A stretch of 64,000 bases of DNA, from assembly GCF_038006045.1 (NCBI RefSeq), contig NZ_JBBOUK010000001.1:2211001-2275000 (forward strand), in the 5' to 3' direction. Within the stretch, counting starts at the first letter, position 1, and every line of letters begins with the position of its first letter. This stretch comes from Exiguobacterium sp. FSL W8-0210. GTDB taxonomy: Bacteria; Bacillota; Bacilli; Exiguobacteriales; Exiguobacteriaceae. The position numbers and the translations under genes are program-made. The notes under the pieces were generated by a model that was not told where the DNA came from, made no database searches, and worked only from the letters and a program-made list of their open reading frames with translations. Shown one piece after another: positions 8,919 to 17,886 of the stretch.

Positions 8919-9038
8919 TTTTCTGTCCTCCTCATACTTTGCTTCTTTCATATAGTACCATCATTTTCGTTTTAGGAAAAGAAGTCCCCCATCGGTCTTA
9001 AGGATGGTATGCTTAATCCCGGAAAGGGAGGTTATCTC

Positions 9039-9959
9039 GTGGGAACTATCGTTTTACGCTTATCTAAAGAAAAGCAAGATCTCGTCATACAAGAGTTTAA
9101 ACAAGGACAGACGAAGAGTCCACCGTATGCTCGTTTCGCCGCTAAAGTACCCGGATGTGTCATCACGATTTACAATTCTGGAAAAGTGATGTTTCAAGGA
9201 ACCGAAGCCGAAACGATCGCTTCACTCTTCGGCACGGCTACACCGACTAAATCGAAGGAACCACTTGTTTCAACGTTACCAAATGGTTTTGCAGAATGGT
9301 CAGTCGCTGGCAGTGACGAAGTTGGAAAAGGCGATTTCTTCGGTCCACTCGTCGTCGTCGCTTCCTTCGTTGATCGAAAGCAGATTGCACTCCTTCGAGA
9401 ACTGGGTGTACGTGACTCCAAGCACTTGAATGACACGGAGATTCGAAAGATCGCCCGTGATCTTCATGCCGTCATTCCGTACACATATCGTATCCTACAC
9501 AATCCAGAATACAATCAAATGCAACGCACGATGACACAAGGAAAGATGACTGCCCTGATGCATAATGATGTCCTGCAGCGACTTCTTGACAAACTGGAGA
9601 CGAAACCAGAAGCGATCTTGATAGATCAGTTTGCTGAAAAGACCGTTTACTATAAACACTTGTCTGGTGTCATCAATCCCGTTCGAGAAAATGTCTACTT
9701 CTCGACCAAGGCGGAACAACTCCATGTCGCCGTCGCTGCCTCCTCGATCATTGCTCGCGCCATCTTTTTGAAGGAGATGGACAAGTTGAGTGAAACAACA
9801 GGTGTCGTCATTCCGAAAGGTGCTGGTGCTAAAGTGGATCAAGTCGCTGCCTCACTGATTTTACGTTATGGAGCTGACAAACTTCGTGACTGGACGAAAG
9901 CCCATTTTGCGAATACGAAAAAGGCACAACAACTAGCTGCGAAACGAAACCGACCATGA
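9039..9959 (+). CDS. rnhC: Ribonuclease HIII
   Basis: 306 residues from a GTG start supported by AAGGGAGGT 6 bp upstream; an ATG ten codons earlier lacks a site. The N-terminal TBP-like substrate-binding domain (about 1-85) is followed by the type-2 RNase H fold. The fold starts at GSDEVGKGDFFGPL (D and E catalytic) and carries later acidic residues in GVRDSKHLND and ILIDQFAEK. The enzyme cleaves the RNA strand of RNA-DNA hybrids. It is divergent from zapA, the conserved arrangement in Bacilli. Confidence 0.94.
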   Translation: MGTIVLRLSKEKQDLVIQEFKQGQTKSPPYARFAAKVPGCVITIYNSGKVMFQGTEAETIASLFGTATPTKSKEPLVSTLPNGFAEWSVAGSDEVGKGDFFGPLVVVASFVDRKQIALLRELGVRDSKHLNDTEIRKIARDLHAVIPYTYRILHNPEYNQMQRTMTQGKMTALMHNDVLQRLLDKLETKPEAILIDQFAEKTVYYKHLSGVINPVRENVYFSTKAEQLHVAVAASSIIARAIFLKEMDKLSETTGVVIPKGAGAKVDQVAASLILRYGADKLRDWTKAHFANTKKAQQLAAKRNRP

Positions 9960-9983
9960 CCTTAACGGAATGGTCGGTTTTTT
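9948..9983. terminator. Terminator between convergent rnhC and murE-like gene
   Basis: AACCGACCAT pairs with ATGGTCGGTT and is followed by TTTTTT on the plus strand. The left arm overlaps the rnhC stop codon. On the minus strand the T-run is poor. Confidence 0.85.
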
Positions 9984-11449
9984 AAATGACGGACTTCCCT
10001 TCAGACAGTCGTTCTAATTCCGCAAGCAGTATGTGTTTTTCATTAAAAGGAATCGTTTTTGTACCGATTCGTTCTACCTCGTCATGACCTTTCCCGACGA
10101 TGACGATGCGTTTCCCTTCGTGCGCCAAATGCGCTGCTTGTACAATCGCTTCGTGACGGGATGTATGACACCCTACTAAATGTTCACGTGAAATATCGAC
10201 GATTAACTCTTCGATGATTCGATCCGGATTCTCTGTCCTCGCATCATGGACCGTTGCGATGATGTGTTCACAATATTTACTTGCGATTCGCCCCATCTCC
10301 GCTCGTTTCGTTCGATCACGCTCTCCAGCTGCACTTAAGACGACCGATAGCGACTCTCCGGAAGAAGTGAGTGCCTGCAAACATTTTTCTAGACCATCCG
10401 GTGTATGGGCATAATCGATATAAATCTCACAAGGTTCCCAGTCCAGTCGTTCGAGTCGTCCTTTCGGCAATTCCAGTTCTGGAATATGACGAATCAACGT
10501 ATAGAGGTTGGCATCGCCTGCCCGCAACAATCCCATCGTCGCCGCTAAATTCGCTGCATTGAACTCACCTAGTAAAGCTGTCGGCACACGTGTTGTCGTC
10601 TCGTCGATCCCGCACATTGACGGTATCCGTCAGCCATTCGACCGCAATCTGTGACGTTCGGTGGGGTTTCGTCGTATACCAGATAACGGGTTGCAAAGGC
10701 GCAGCTTCTCGCATGACGCGACTCCAACCATCTTCTCGATTCAAGACGATGGTCCGACCATTTGACGCAGCGACTTGTTGAAACAACAAAGCTTTCGTCT
10801 TTGCGTAATCTTCCATTGAATGATGATAATCCAGATGATCATGCGTCAGGTTCGTAAATGCTGCCGAGTGGAAAGACACTCCCTCGACTCGACCTTCGGC
10901 TAGTGCGTGAGAAGACACTTCAATGATGCAATCCGTCACGCCTTTTTCAACCATTTCATATAACAGTCGATGTAAGATGATGGCTTCAGGCGTCGTATTC
11001 GGCGTCTCAATGAGTTCCTCGTCAATTCGTGCACCGACCGTGCTGATCATGCCGGCTTTCACACCTGTTGCTCGAAAGAGATCATACGCCAATTTCGTCG
11101 TCGTCGTTTTTCCGTTTGTTCCGGTTACACCGTAGACACGCATCTTTTGACTCGGTTGATCGTAAAAGCGATTCGCGACTTGACCTGCAAGTCGTTTCGT
11201 ATCCGGCACGGTAATGACGGGTACCGGGCAATCCGAAAACGATCGTTCAGCTAAAATCGCCACAGCCCCGTTTTTGATTGCCTGATTGATATAATCGTGA
11301 CCATCAACCGTGTAGCCGTTGATACAGATGAATAATCCGCCAGGTGTGATTTGTCGCGAATCGGTTGCGATATTCGTAATGAGTGGATTGATTGCTTCCT
11401 TTATAGTGAGTGGTAATAGTTCATTCAGAAGCTTCGCTAGTCGATTCAT
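9982..11449 (-). pseudogene. MurE-like UDP-MurNAc-tripeptide synthetase, broken by a +1 frameshift
   Basis: Two minus-strand frames together make one Mur ligase. Residues 1-280 are read from ATG 11449 (ribosome site AAGGGAAGAG). They contain the MurE N-terminal signature TDSRQITPGGLF, the P-loop TGTNGKTTTTKL and TNLTHDHLDYH. After a GGG run (plus 10609-10611) the frame must skip one base to continue as IDETTTRVPTALLGEFNAAN through to the C-terminal domain ending at 9982. Removing one G restores about 488 residues, the normal MurE length. In the C-terminal domain the substrate motif DNPR is replaced by HDAR, and GKGHE by GKGHD, so amino-acid specificity may differ from both DAP and lysine enzymes. 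The gene is outside a dcw cluster and probably a paralogue. A sequencing indel is possible. Confidence 0.75.
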
Positions 11450-11642
11450 GATGTACTCTTCCCTTCTTGTCTCTTCTCTATGTCAAGATGAATTAGTCAA
11501 CCAATCACATAAATAGTCGTATCCATTGTTTCAAGTAAATCAAATACTCTTTTACGGAACATACCCGCTTTAAGACCTGCTTAAATCTTTTATCATGCTA
11601 GAAAATTATTCTCTTCAATGCATGAAATGAGCGTTTCTTCCC

Positions 11643-11671
11643 TTGCACCTCTTAATCAGCTTTGATACACT
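11643..11671 (+). promoter_or_regulatory. Probable promoter of the marR-MFS operon
   Basis: TTGCAC and TACACT are separated by 17 bp and lie 37 bp upstream of the marR ATG, with the palindromic operator just downstream. Both hexamers are imperfect. Confidence 0.45.
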
Positions 11672-11676
11672 CTTAA

Positions 11677-11692
11677 AGTTAACTAGTTAACT
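11677..11692. promoter_or_regulatory. Perfect palindrome, likely MarR operator
   Basis: AGTTAACTAGTTAACT is a 16-bp perfect palindrome beginning 6 bp after the -10 and ending just before the ribosome site of marR. Its size and position fit autorepression by the adjacent MarR protein. Confidence 0.7.
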
Positions 11693-11707
11693 AAAAGGAG
11701 AAATAGG

Positions 11708-12136
11708 ATGCTCTACACACAAGAAGATGTACTCGGACAACTATCAAAAGTCTCACGTCTCGTTAAACGAGAAATTGATGCTACCTTGCTTCCCTACTCG
11801 TTACATACGGGTCAATGGGCACTAATAAAAGCAGTCGCATTACTACAACCTGTTTCACAAGTCCAACTGGCCGATTATTTAATCATTGAAAAACCAGCTG
11901 TGACGAAAACCGTCTCACGTCTTGAGACGCTTGGTTTCATCACTCGGATAAAAGAAGGACGAACACACTTTGTCTCGTTGACACCTTTAGCCATTGAACG
12001 GTTCGACCAAATCGATGCTGCGGTCCAAGAGACCCACCAACGCTTACTCGCCTCCTTCTCCCTTACCGATCAGCAACAGCTTGGTGAATGGATGACGCAC
12101 CTACTTACTCTACATCGACAGGAGGAATCTTCATGA
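11708..12136 (+). CDS. MarR-family transcriptional regulator
   Basis: 142 residues. The winged helix is visible at about 45-100: LADYLIIEKPAVTKTVSRLE is the recognition region and GFITRIKEGRTHFVSLT the wing. AAAAGGAG precedes the ATG. The stop overlaps the MFS start (ATGA), so the pair forms one operon, the usual layout for a MarR repressor controlling a drug exporter. The inducing ligand cannot be deduced. No close named homologue was recognised. Confidence 0.88.
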   Translation: MLYTQEDVLGQLSKVSRLVKREIDATLLPYSLHTGQWALIKAVALLQPVSQVQLADYLIIEKPAVTKTVSRLETLGFITRIKEGRTHFVSLTPLAIERFDQIDAAVQETHQRLLASFSLTDQQQLGEWMTHLLTLHRQEESS

Positions 12137-13320
12137 CCGCTCGGTTATTCTCACGTCATTACGTCATGACGCTGATCATTAACCTATTGCTCTTCATCAC
12201 GTTTTATCTACTCAATGCCTCACTTCCACTACTCGCTGCTAAGCAGTTTCCGGTCTCCGCTTCAGCCCTCGGATGGATTGTGACGAGCTTCATCCTGGCA
12301 ACCGTCTGTTCTCGTCCACTGATCGGTCACTGGTTAGATCGTTATGATTTAAAGCGTGTCTTAATGGTCTCTGCAAGTCTCTTTACATTAATGAGCCTCT
12401 GCTACTTGCTTGTCTTACCACTGGAATCATTCTTCTATTTAATCGTCATCCGTGTCATCCATGGCTTTAGTTTCGGGATGCTATCTTCTTCAATTAGTCT
12501 CGCCGTTACGACATTGATTCCAAAGACACGTCAAGGAGAAGGGATGGGCTATTTCGTCCTATCGATGAACTTGGCATCCGTCCTTGGTCCCGTCATCGGT
12601 CTAACCTTCATCCAGGAAAAAGCATTCATTCTTTACTTCGTGACGGTTGCCGCCCTAGCAGTCATCGCCTTGTTCTTAATGATGCGTCTACCGCTGACGA
12701 GTCAACATATTCCAAGTACTTCCGCGTTTCGTCTAAGCCAATCCCTCTTCTTATCACGTCCGCTTTTGTTGATAGCAACTCTTTTGGCAGGCGTTGCGAT
12801 TTCTAGTACATCAGCGTTCATCTCACTGTATACGGACTCGATTGGCCATATCGCATATGCTTCTTATTTTTATGCGTTAGTCGCTCTCGGAATGGTCGGG
12901 ATTCGACCAATTGCCGGAAAATTGTTTGATCAGCGAGGAGCTGCATTCGTGCTGTTGCCCTCGTATGTTCTTTATATGATAGGCTTTGTCATTCTCGGCA
13001 TGTATCCTTCGTTTGCTGGTTTATTGACTGCTGCCATCATCATTGGTATCGGTTCTGCTTCCATCTTTCCGGGACTTCAAACTGTCCTTTTGAACTTCGC
13101 GCCGCCTGCACAGAAAGGGAAAGCCATCTCGACCTTTTTCCTTGCTTACGACACAGGTTTTGGAATCGGTGCCTTGATTCTTGCTACGGTCGCAAGCGGT
13201 ATCGGCTATTCCAATATGTTCTTGTCCTGTAGTCTGATTGTTCTCATAAGTGGTCTACTGTATTTCACCTTTACGAAACGACAAGCTGCTTCATCTGAAA
13301 CAGAAGAACTTGCTTCTTGA
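12133..13320 (+). CDS. MFS transporter, probable drug efflux
   Basis: 395 residues from the ATG that overlaps the marR stop, with AGGAGGAA upstream. There are twelve hydrophobic segments. The motif A-like loop GHWLDRYDLKRVL between helices 2 and 3 marks the DHA1 drug:H+ antiporter group. It would export a substrate from the cytoplasm using the proton gradient. Substrate is unknown. The partner MarR gene and operator suggest substrate-induced expression. Confidence 0.85.
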   Translation: MTARLFSRHYVMTLIINLLLFITFYLLNASLPLLAAKQFPVSASALGWIVTSFILATVCSRPLIGHWLDRYDLKRVLMVSASLFTLMSLCYLLVLPLESFFYLIVIRVIHGFSFGMLSSSISLAVTTLIPKTRQGEGMGYFVLSMNLASVLGPVIGLTFIQEKAFILYFVTVAALAVIALFLMMRLPLTSQHIPSTSAFRLSQSLFLSRPLLLIATLLAGVAISSTSAFISLYTDSIGHIAYASYFYALVALGMVGIRPIAGKLFDQRGAAFVLLPSYVLYMIGFVILGMYPSFAGLLTAAIIIGIGSASIFPGLQTVLLNFAPPAQKGKAISTFFLAYDTGFGIGALILATVASGIGYSNMFLSCSLIVLISGLLYFTFTKRQAASSETEELAS

Positions 13321-13336
13321 ATCTGTCGTCAAACGA

Positions 13337-13377
13337 AAAACAGCCGCCTTCCTCTGAAAGGAAAGCGGCTGTTTGTT
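13337..13377. terminator. Bidirectional terminator between the MFS gene and pheT
   Basis: AAACAGCCGC pairs with GCGGCTGTTT around an inner TTCC/GGAA stem. T-rich runs follow on both strands (TTTGTTTTA on plus, TTTTTCGTTT on minus). Confidence 0.85.
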
Positions 13378-13386
13378 TTATCCTGA

Positions 13387-15783
13387 TTATGCGCGAAGTT
13401 CCGCATTGAACGTTTCTTTCACTGCATCTACGACTCGCTGTTGCGCTGTCGTGATTTCTTCATCGACTAACGTCCGTTCTTTGTTTTGATAACGAAGGGA
13501 GAAGGCGAACGATTTTTTATGTTCTCCAACGTTCTCACCCGTATAGACATCGAACAATTCGATCGTCTGTAAAAGTGGACCGGCTGCTTCCGTCATGACA
13601 TCGATGATGGATTGCGCCGTCACTGATCGCTCGACGACGATTGCTAAGTCACGTGTCATCGATGGGAAACGTGAGATTTCCGAGTAGACCTGTTCCTCTT
13701 TCGAACGCAGTGCCATCGCCTCTAATTCGAAGACGTACACTTCTTTTAGACCATACTGTTCTTTTGACAGACCAGGATGCACTTGACCGACGAATCCAAT
13801 TGCTTCTCCGTCAAACAGAACGCGCGCCGTCCGTCCTGGGTGCATCGATGGAATGCTCGCTGCTTCGAACGTCAACGTGACACCAGACGCAGATGCGAGT
13901 GTCTCGACGATTCCTTTCATGACGAAGAAATCTGTTTTGACAAGTGTGCCATGGGCCCGGTGTTGTTCTGAGACACCGACTGCGACGCCGCCGATCATTT
14001 CTTGTTCGATCGGAAGTGTCTCAAGTGACGCATCCCGTTGCAGATAAACACTGCCGAGTTCATAAAACGCAACATCGGCATGCTGTCGTGCGACGTTATG
14101 TTGTGCGACTTCAAGGAGTCCCGGAATGAGGGACGTCCGCAGTGTCGAACGTGCTTCACTGATTGGCATCGCCAGTTTAACCGGATGCAAATCTTCCCGT
14201 TCATTGAATTGCATCGCGCGTTGTTCGCTCGTCAATGAATACGTGATCGCTTGCGAAAGACCTGCTCCCTGCAGTGTCCGGCGTAAATGACGACGGTGGA
14301 TGTTTCGTTTTGGTAAGAAACCACGGCTCGCTTCAGACGGTAAGCTTGAAGTCAGGGCATCATATCCATAGAGACGTGCCACTTCTTCCGCTAAATCAGC
14401 TGGAATTTTCAAATCTTGGCGGCGAGTCGGTACGCTGACCGTCAAGGCATCCCCCGATAATTCAACACCGAGACCAAGACGTTCGAGTAACGTTTGCATG
14501 ACCGTTCCTTCAATCTCCATACCAAGACGGTGATTGATGTACGAGACACTCGCTTCAATCAAGTGATCGTCAAGCTCGAGCGTTCCTGCTTGAGCGACAC
14601 CAGCCTGAACCGCTCCACCCGAGAGTTCAGCAATCAAAGTTGCAGCACGATCGAGTGCTAACAAGACACGACGTGGATCGACGCCCTTTTCGAAACGAGC
14701 ACTCGAGTCCGAGCGAAGTCCAAGAACACGGCTCGTCTTCCGGACGGAAATCGGTGCGAAGTAAGCTGATTCTAAAATGATCGATGTCGTGTTTTCATCG
14801 ACTTCGGTATTCGCTCCACCCATGACACCAGCAAGCGCGACCGGGTGTTCACCGTCAGTGATGACCAGCATCGAAGAATCGAGCGTCCGCTCTACTTCGT
14901 CGAGCGTCGTGAACGACTCTCCTGCGTGCGCTTGACGCACGACGATCCGTTTTCCGAGTTTTTCAGCATCAAATGAATGAAGCGGTTGACCTGTCTCAAG
15001 TAAGACGAAGTTCGTAACGTCGACGACGTTGTTGATCGGACGAATGCCGTTCGCAATCAAGCGGTTTTTTAACCAAGTCGGTGACTCTTGAATCGTCACG
15101 CCTTGAATTTCTCGTGCCGCGTAGAACCGGCAGTCCTCTGAATCAAGCGTCACGTCGACTGCCATCGCAGTTTCTGCTTCGTTGACTTCAACGACCGGGA
15201 AAGTCGGTGTCGTATCGTAAAGCGCCGCCACTTCGTATGCGACACCATACATGCTGAGGCAGTCCGAACGGTTCGGCGTTAATCCAAGCTCGAGGATTTC
15301 ATCACGTAGACCGAGTAACTCCAAAACGTCTTGTCCTGGTGTGACTGGTTCACGGAACGTATGGATTCCGTCCTGCTCATCTTCTCGGATATATTTCTTT
15401 TCGAATCCGAGTTCTTCGAGTGAACAGATCATCCCTTCCGAGACGACACCGCGCAATTTGGCACGTTTGATTTTAATACCTGGCAGGCGAGCTCCGACGC
15501 GCGCGACGATGACATCTTGTCCGGCTTCGACGTTCGGTGCACCACATACGATTTGGACCGGTTCGTCTTGTCCGATATCGACCGTCGTGACGTTCAATTT
15601 ATCTGCTTCTGGGTGTTTTTCTTTCGTTAACACACGTCCGACAACGATGTTGTTTAACGCTTCATCCCGGACATCAACGCCTTCGACTTCAATTCCGCTC
15701 TTTGTAATCAAATCAGCCAAATCTTGTCCTGATGTGTGACTGACATCCACATATTCGTTCAACCATTGTTTTGAGACTAACAT
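13387..15783 (-). CDS. pheT: Phenylalanine--tRNA ligase beta subunit
   Basis: 798 residues, standard for bacterial PheT. In order: EMAP-II-like tRNA-binding domain (about 38-150, VVGRVLTKEKHPEADKLNV), B3/B4 editing region, B5 domain, catalytic-like core, and the C-terminal anticodon-binding FDX-ACB domain (about 705-798, EISRFPSMTRDLAIVV). With PheS it forms the alpha2-beta2 enzyme that charges tRNA-Phe. It starts 12 bp after pheS, behind AAGGGGGAACGCAG, and shares the T-box-controlled transcript. Confidence 0.97.
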   Translation of the reverse strand: MLVSKQWLNEYVDVSHTSGQDLADLITKSGIEVEGVDVRDEALNNIVVGRVLTKEKHPEADKLNVTTVDIGQDEPVQIVCGAPNVEAGQDVIVARVGARLPGIKIKRAKLRGVVSEGMICSLEELGFEKKYIREDEQDGIHTFREPVTPGQDVLELLGLRDEILELGLTPNRSDCLSMYGVAYEVAALYDTTPTFPVVEVNEAETAMAVDVTLDSEDCRFYAAREIQGVTIQESPTWLKNRLIANGIRPINNVVDVTNFVLLETGQPLHSFDAEKLGKRIVVRQAHAGESFTTLDEVERTLDSSMLVITDGEHPVALAGVMGGANTEVDENTTSIILESAYFAPISVRKTSRVLGLRSDSSARFEKGVDPRRVLLALDRAATLIAELSGGAVQAGVAQAGTLELDDHLIEASVSYINHRLGMEIEGTVMQTLLERLGLGVELSGDALTVSVPTRRQDLKIPADLAEEVARLYGYDALTSSLPSEASRGFLPKRNIHRRHLRRTLQGAGLSQAITYSLTSEQRAMQFNEREDLHPVKLAMPISEARSTLRTSLIPGLLEVAQHNVARQHADVAFYELGSVYLQRDASLETLPIEQEMIGGVAVGVSEQHRAHGTLVKTDFFVMKGIVETLASASGVTLTFEAASIPSMHPGRTARVLFDGEAIGFVGQVHPGLSKEQYGLKEVYVFELEAMALRSKEEQVYSEISRFPSMTRDLAIVVERSVTAQSIIDVMTEAAGPLLQTIELFDVYTGENVGEHKKSFAFSLRYQNKERTLVDEEITTAQQRVVDAVKETFNAELRA

Positions 15784-15795
15784 CTGCGTTCCCCC

Positions 15796-16818
15796 TTAAA
15801 ACTGTTCGCTGAAGCGAACGTCATTCGTATAGAAGTGGCGAATATCATCGACACCGTATTTCAACATGGCAATCCGTTCGATACCCATTCCGAATGCGAA
15901 ACCTGACATTTTCGTGCTATCATATTCGGCCATTTCGAGAACGTGAGGATGAACCATTCCAGCGCCCAGAATTTCAATCCATCCCGTCTGTTTACAGATG
16001 TTGCATCCTTTACCGCCACATTTGAAGCACGAGACGTCGACTTCGACGGACGGCTCCGTGAACGGGAAGAAACTTGGGCGTAAGCGGACTTCACGTGCTT
16101 CACCGAACATCTGCTTCGCGAAGGCTTCAAGCGTTCCTTTTAAATCTGCCATCGAAATCGATTCTCCGACGACGAGTCCTTCGACTTGCATGAATTGGTG
16201 CGAATGCGTCGCATCATCTTCGTCTCGACGATAGACTTTACCTGGGCAGAGAATGCGGATCGGTTCACCTTTAGAAGCGAGCATCGTCCGTGCTTGGACC
16301 GGTGACGTATGCGTTCGCATCAAAATTTCTTCCGTAATATAGAACGAGTCTTGCATATCACGTGCCGGGTGATCCTTCGGTAAATTTAACATCTCGAAGT
16401 TGAAAAGATCTTGCTCGACTTCTGGACCTTCGGCAATCGTATAACCGAGTCCGACGAAGATGTCTTCGATCTCATCCGTCACCTGTTGCAAGAGATGCGC
16501 ATGACCGACCTTTTTCGGACGTCCTGGTAACGTGACGTCAATTGCTTCCGCTGCCAGTTTCGCATCCATTTCTTGTTGTTTGACAGCTGTCAGACGTTGT
16601 TCCAATTGCTCTTGGATCGCTTGACGAACTGTATTTGCGATCTCACCGACGACTGGTCGTTCTTCCGCTGATAACTTTCCCATTCCTCGTAATACTTCTG
16701 TGATTGGTCCCTTTTTCCCGAGATACTTGACTCGGACATCATTGAGATCTTTTTGTGTTGTTGCCTGATCGACTAATGTCAACGCTTCATCGCGTAATGC
16801 TTCTAATTGCTCGCGCAT
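15796..16818 (-). CDS. pheS: Phenylalanine--tRNA ligase alpha subunit
   Basis: 340 residues from the ATG preceded by AAAGGAGTGGGAAAG; the longer open frame runs back into the T-box leader and is rejected. The N-terminal coiled coil (about 1-90) binds tRNA. The class II catalytic core carries motif 2 ([13 protein letters not shown] and [19 protein letters not shown]) and motif 3 ([14 protein letters not shown]), plus a cysteine cluster [13 protein letters not shown]. It is the first gene of the pheST operon and its expression is set by uncharged tRNA-Phe through the leader. Confidence 0.97.
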   Translation of the reverse strand: MREQLEALRDEALTLVDQATTQKDLNDVRVKYLGKKGPITEVLRGMGKLSAEERPVVGEIANTVRQAIQEQLEQRLTAVKQQEMDAKLAAEAIDVTLPGRPKKVGHAHLLQQVTDEIEDIFVGLGYTIAEGPEVEQDLFNFEMLNLPKDHPARDMQDSFYITEEILMRTHTSPVQARTMLASKGEPIRILCPGKVYRRDEDDATHSHQFMQVEGLVVGESISMADLKGTLEAFAKQMFGEAREVRLRPSFFPFTEPSVEVDVSCFKCGGKGCNICKQTGWIEILGAGMVHPHVLEMAEYDSTKMSGFAFGMGIERIAMLKYGVDDIRHFYTNDVRFSEQF

Positions 16819-16842
16819 CTTTCCCACTCCTTTAGTTGAAGA

Positions 16843-17093
16843 TATAAAAAAACGTCCCTCCGGCAAATGCCGAAGGGACGATGTAAACACCGTGGTACCA
16901 CCCTTGTTTGACTTTTCAATCGAAAAGTCCTCCAATTGCGCGATAACGGGCGCATCCCGTCACGATCTCTCGTGCGACTCCGGAGTGAATTCGGTTAGCA
17001 GATTCACGAAGCAGTTTTCAGTCTACGACCGCTTCTCCCTGATTGAATCGTTCCCTAACGTACTCTGTTCCATCAACGTCCATGATGTATTCC
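16843..17093 (-). promoter_or_regulatory. T-box leader (tRNA-Phe) of pheST
   Basis: The minus strand carries the T-box core AAGGGTGGTACCACGG, followed by the terminator CGTCCCTTCGGCA/TGCCGGAGGGACG with TTTTTTT (16846-16880). In stem I the helix GTTAG/CTAAC is flanked by AGTA on the 5' side and GAATTCA on the 3' side, placing the specifier TTC (Phe) at 16987-16989. Uncharged tRNA-Phe would stabilise the antiterminator and allow pheS transcription. Confidence 0.95.
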
Positions 17094-17101
17094 TGATGTT
17101 C

Positions 17102-17130
17102 ACTTTAGCATGAATGCTTGCCGGTTTCAA
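17102..17130 (-). promoter_or_regulatory. Promoter of the pheST T-box operon
   Basis: TTGAAA (17125-17130) and TAAAGT (17102-17107) are 17 bp apart on the minus strand with an extended TGC before the -10. It overlaps the 3' end of the rRNA methyltransferase gene. Confidence 0.7.
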
Positions 17131-17879
17131 TCCACGCTTGCAAAATGATAGAGCAAAATGCCAGCCGCTACTGCCGCATTCAATGACTCCGCTTTACCAC
17201 GAATCGGGATGTAAGCACGCTCATCACAGTACGAGAGCAACTCTGGCGCAACGCCTTGTGCTTCATTCCCGATGATTAAACCGAGTGCGTCCATCGGTGC
17301 GATCCCTTGATAAGACGTCGCCCCTTCTAACGCCGTGCCGATTACCGCAATTCCTTGTTCGTGCAAGGCATTGACTGCCTCTTCAAGCGGCATGGAGATA
17401 ACCGGTAGGTGGAACAGCGATCCTTGCGTCGCACGGATGACTTTTCCGTTATAGACGTCAACTGTTCCTGGTCCGACGACGACCCCATCGAATCCAGCTG
17501 CGTCTGCTGTCCGAATCATCGTCCCGACGTTCCCTGGATCTTGCAGACGATCGAGGAGCAGATAGCGTCCTCGCTCTAATTGTGCCGAAGCTTGTTTCAT
17601 CTCACAGACAGCGAAGATGCCTTGCGACGTTTCCGTCTCAGCCAGTACTTTGATGACGGCTTCATCGATCGTAAAGACATCGGCATTTCGTTTCCAAGAA
17701 CCGGGTACTTGGTACGATTCACGCACGATCAATTCCTTGACGATTCCGGCGCGAACAGCTTCTTCAATCAGATGTTCTCCTTCAATCAAGAAACGGTTCG
17801 TCTGCAGACGTCCTTTTTTCGTTAAGAGTTTTTTCCATTGTTTAACGATTTCGTTCTTTGCTGATGCGATGTGCTTCAT
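17127..17879 (-). CDS. TrmH/SpoU-family RNA 2'-O-methyltransferase (YsgA-like)
   Basis: 250 residues from the ATG after GAGGGGTAAT; start 7 bp downstream of the M42 peptidase stop. The N-terminal domain (about 1-95) is the SpoU substrate-binding region. The knotted SAM-binding domain shows DRLQDPGNVGTMIRTADAAG, then LIIGNEAQGVAPEL and YIPIRGKAESLNAAVAAGIL, the three motifs of the SPOUT family. The enzyme should methylate a ribose in rRNA or tRNA. The exact nucleotide cannot be read from sequence. B. subtilis ysgA occupies the same place upstream of pheS. Confidence 0.9.
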   Translation of the reverse strand: MKHIASAKNEIVKQWKKLLTKKGRLQTNRFLIEGEHLIEEAVRAGIVKELIVRESYQVPGSWKRNADVFTIDEAVIKVLAETETSQGIFAVCEMKQASAQLERGRYLLLDRLQDPGNVGTMIRTADAAGFDGVVVGPGTVDVYNGKVIRATQGSLFHLPVISMPLEEAVNALHEQGIAVIGTALEGATSYQGIAPMDALGLIIGNEAQGVAPELLSYCDERAYIPIRGKAESLNAAVAAGILLYHFASVD

Positions 17880-17886
17880 TGTTTTA

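Noticed and set aside
15861-16234. Long antisense frames over pheS, pheT, polA, pyk and others
   Set aside because: They lie inside well-identified genes, have basic low-complexity translations and lack ribosome sites. They are shadows of the codon use of the real genes.
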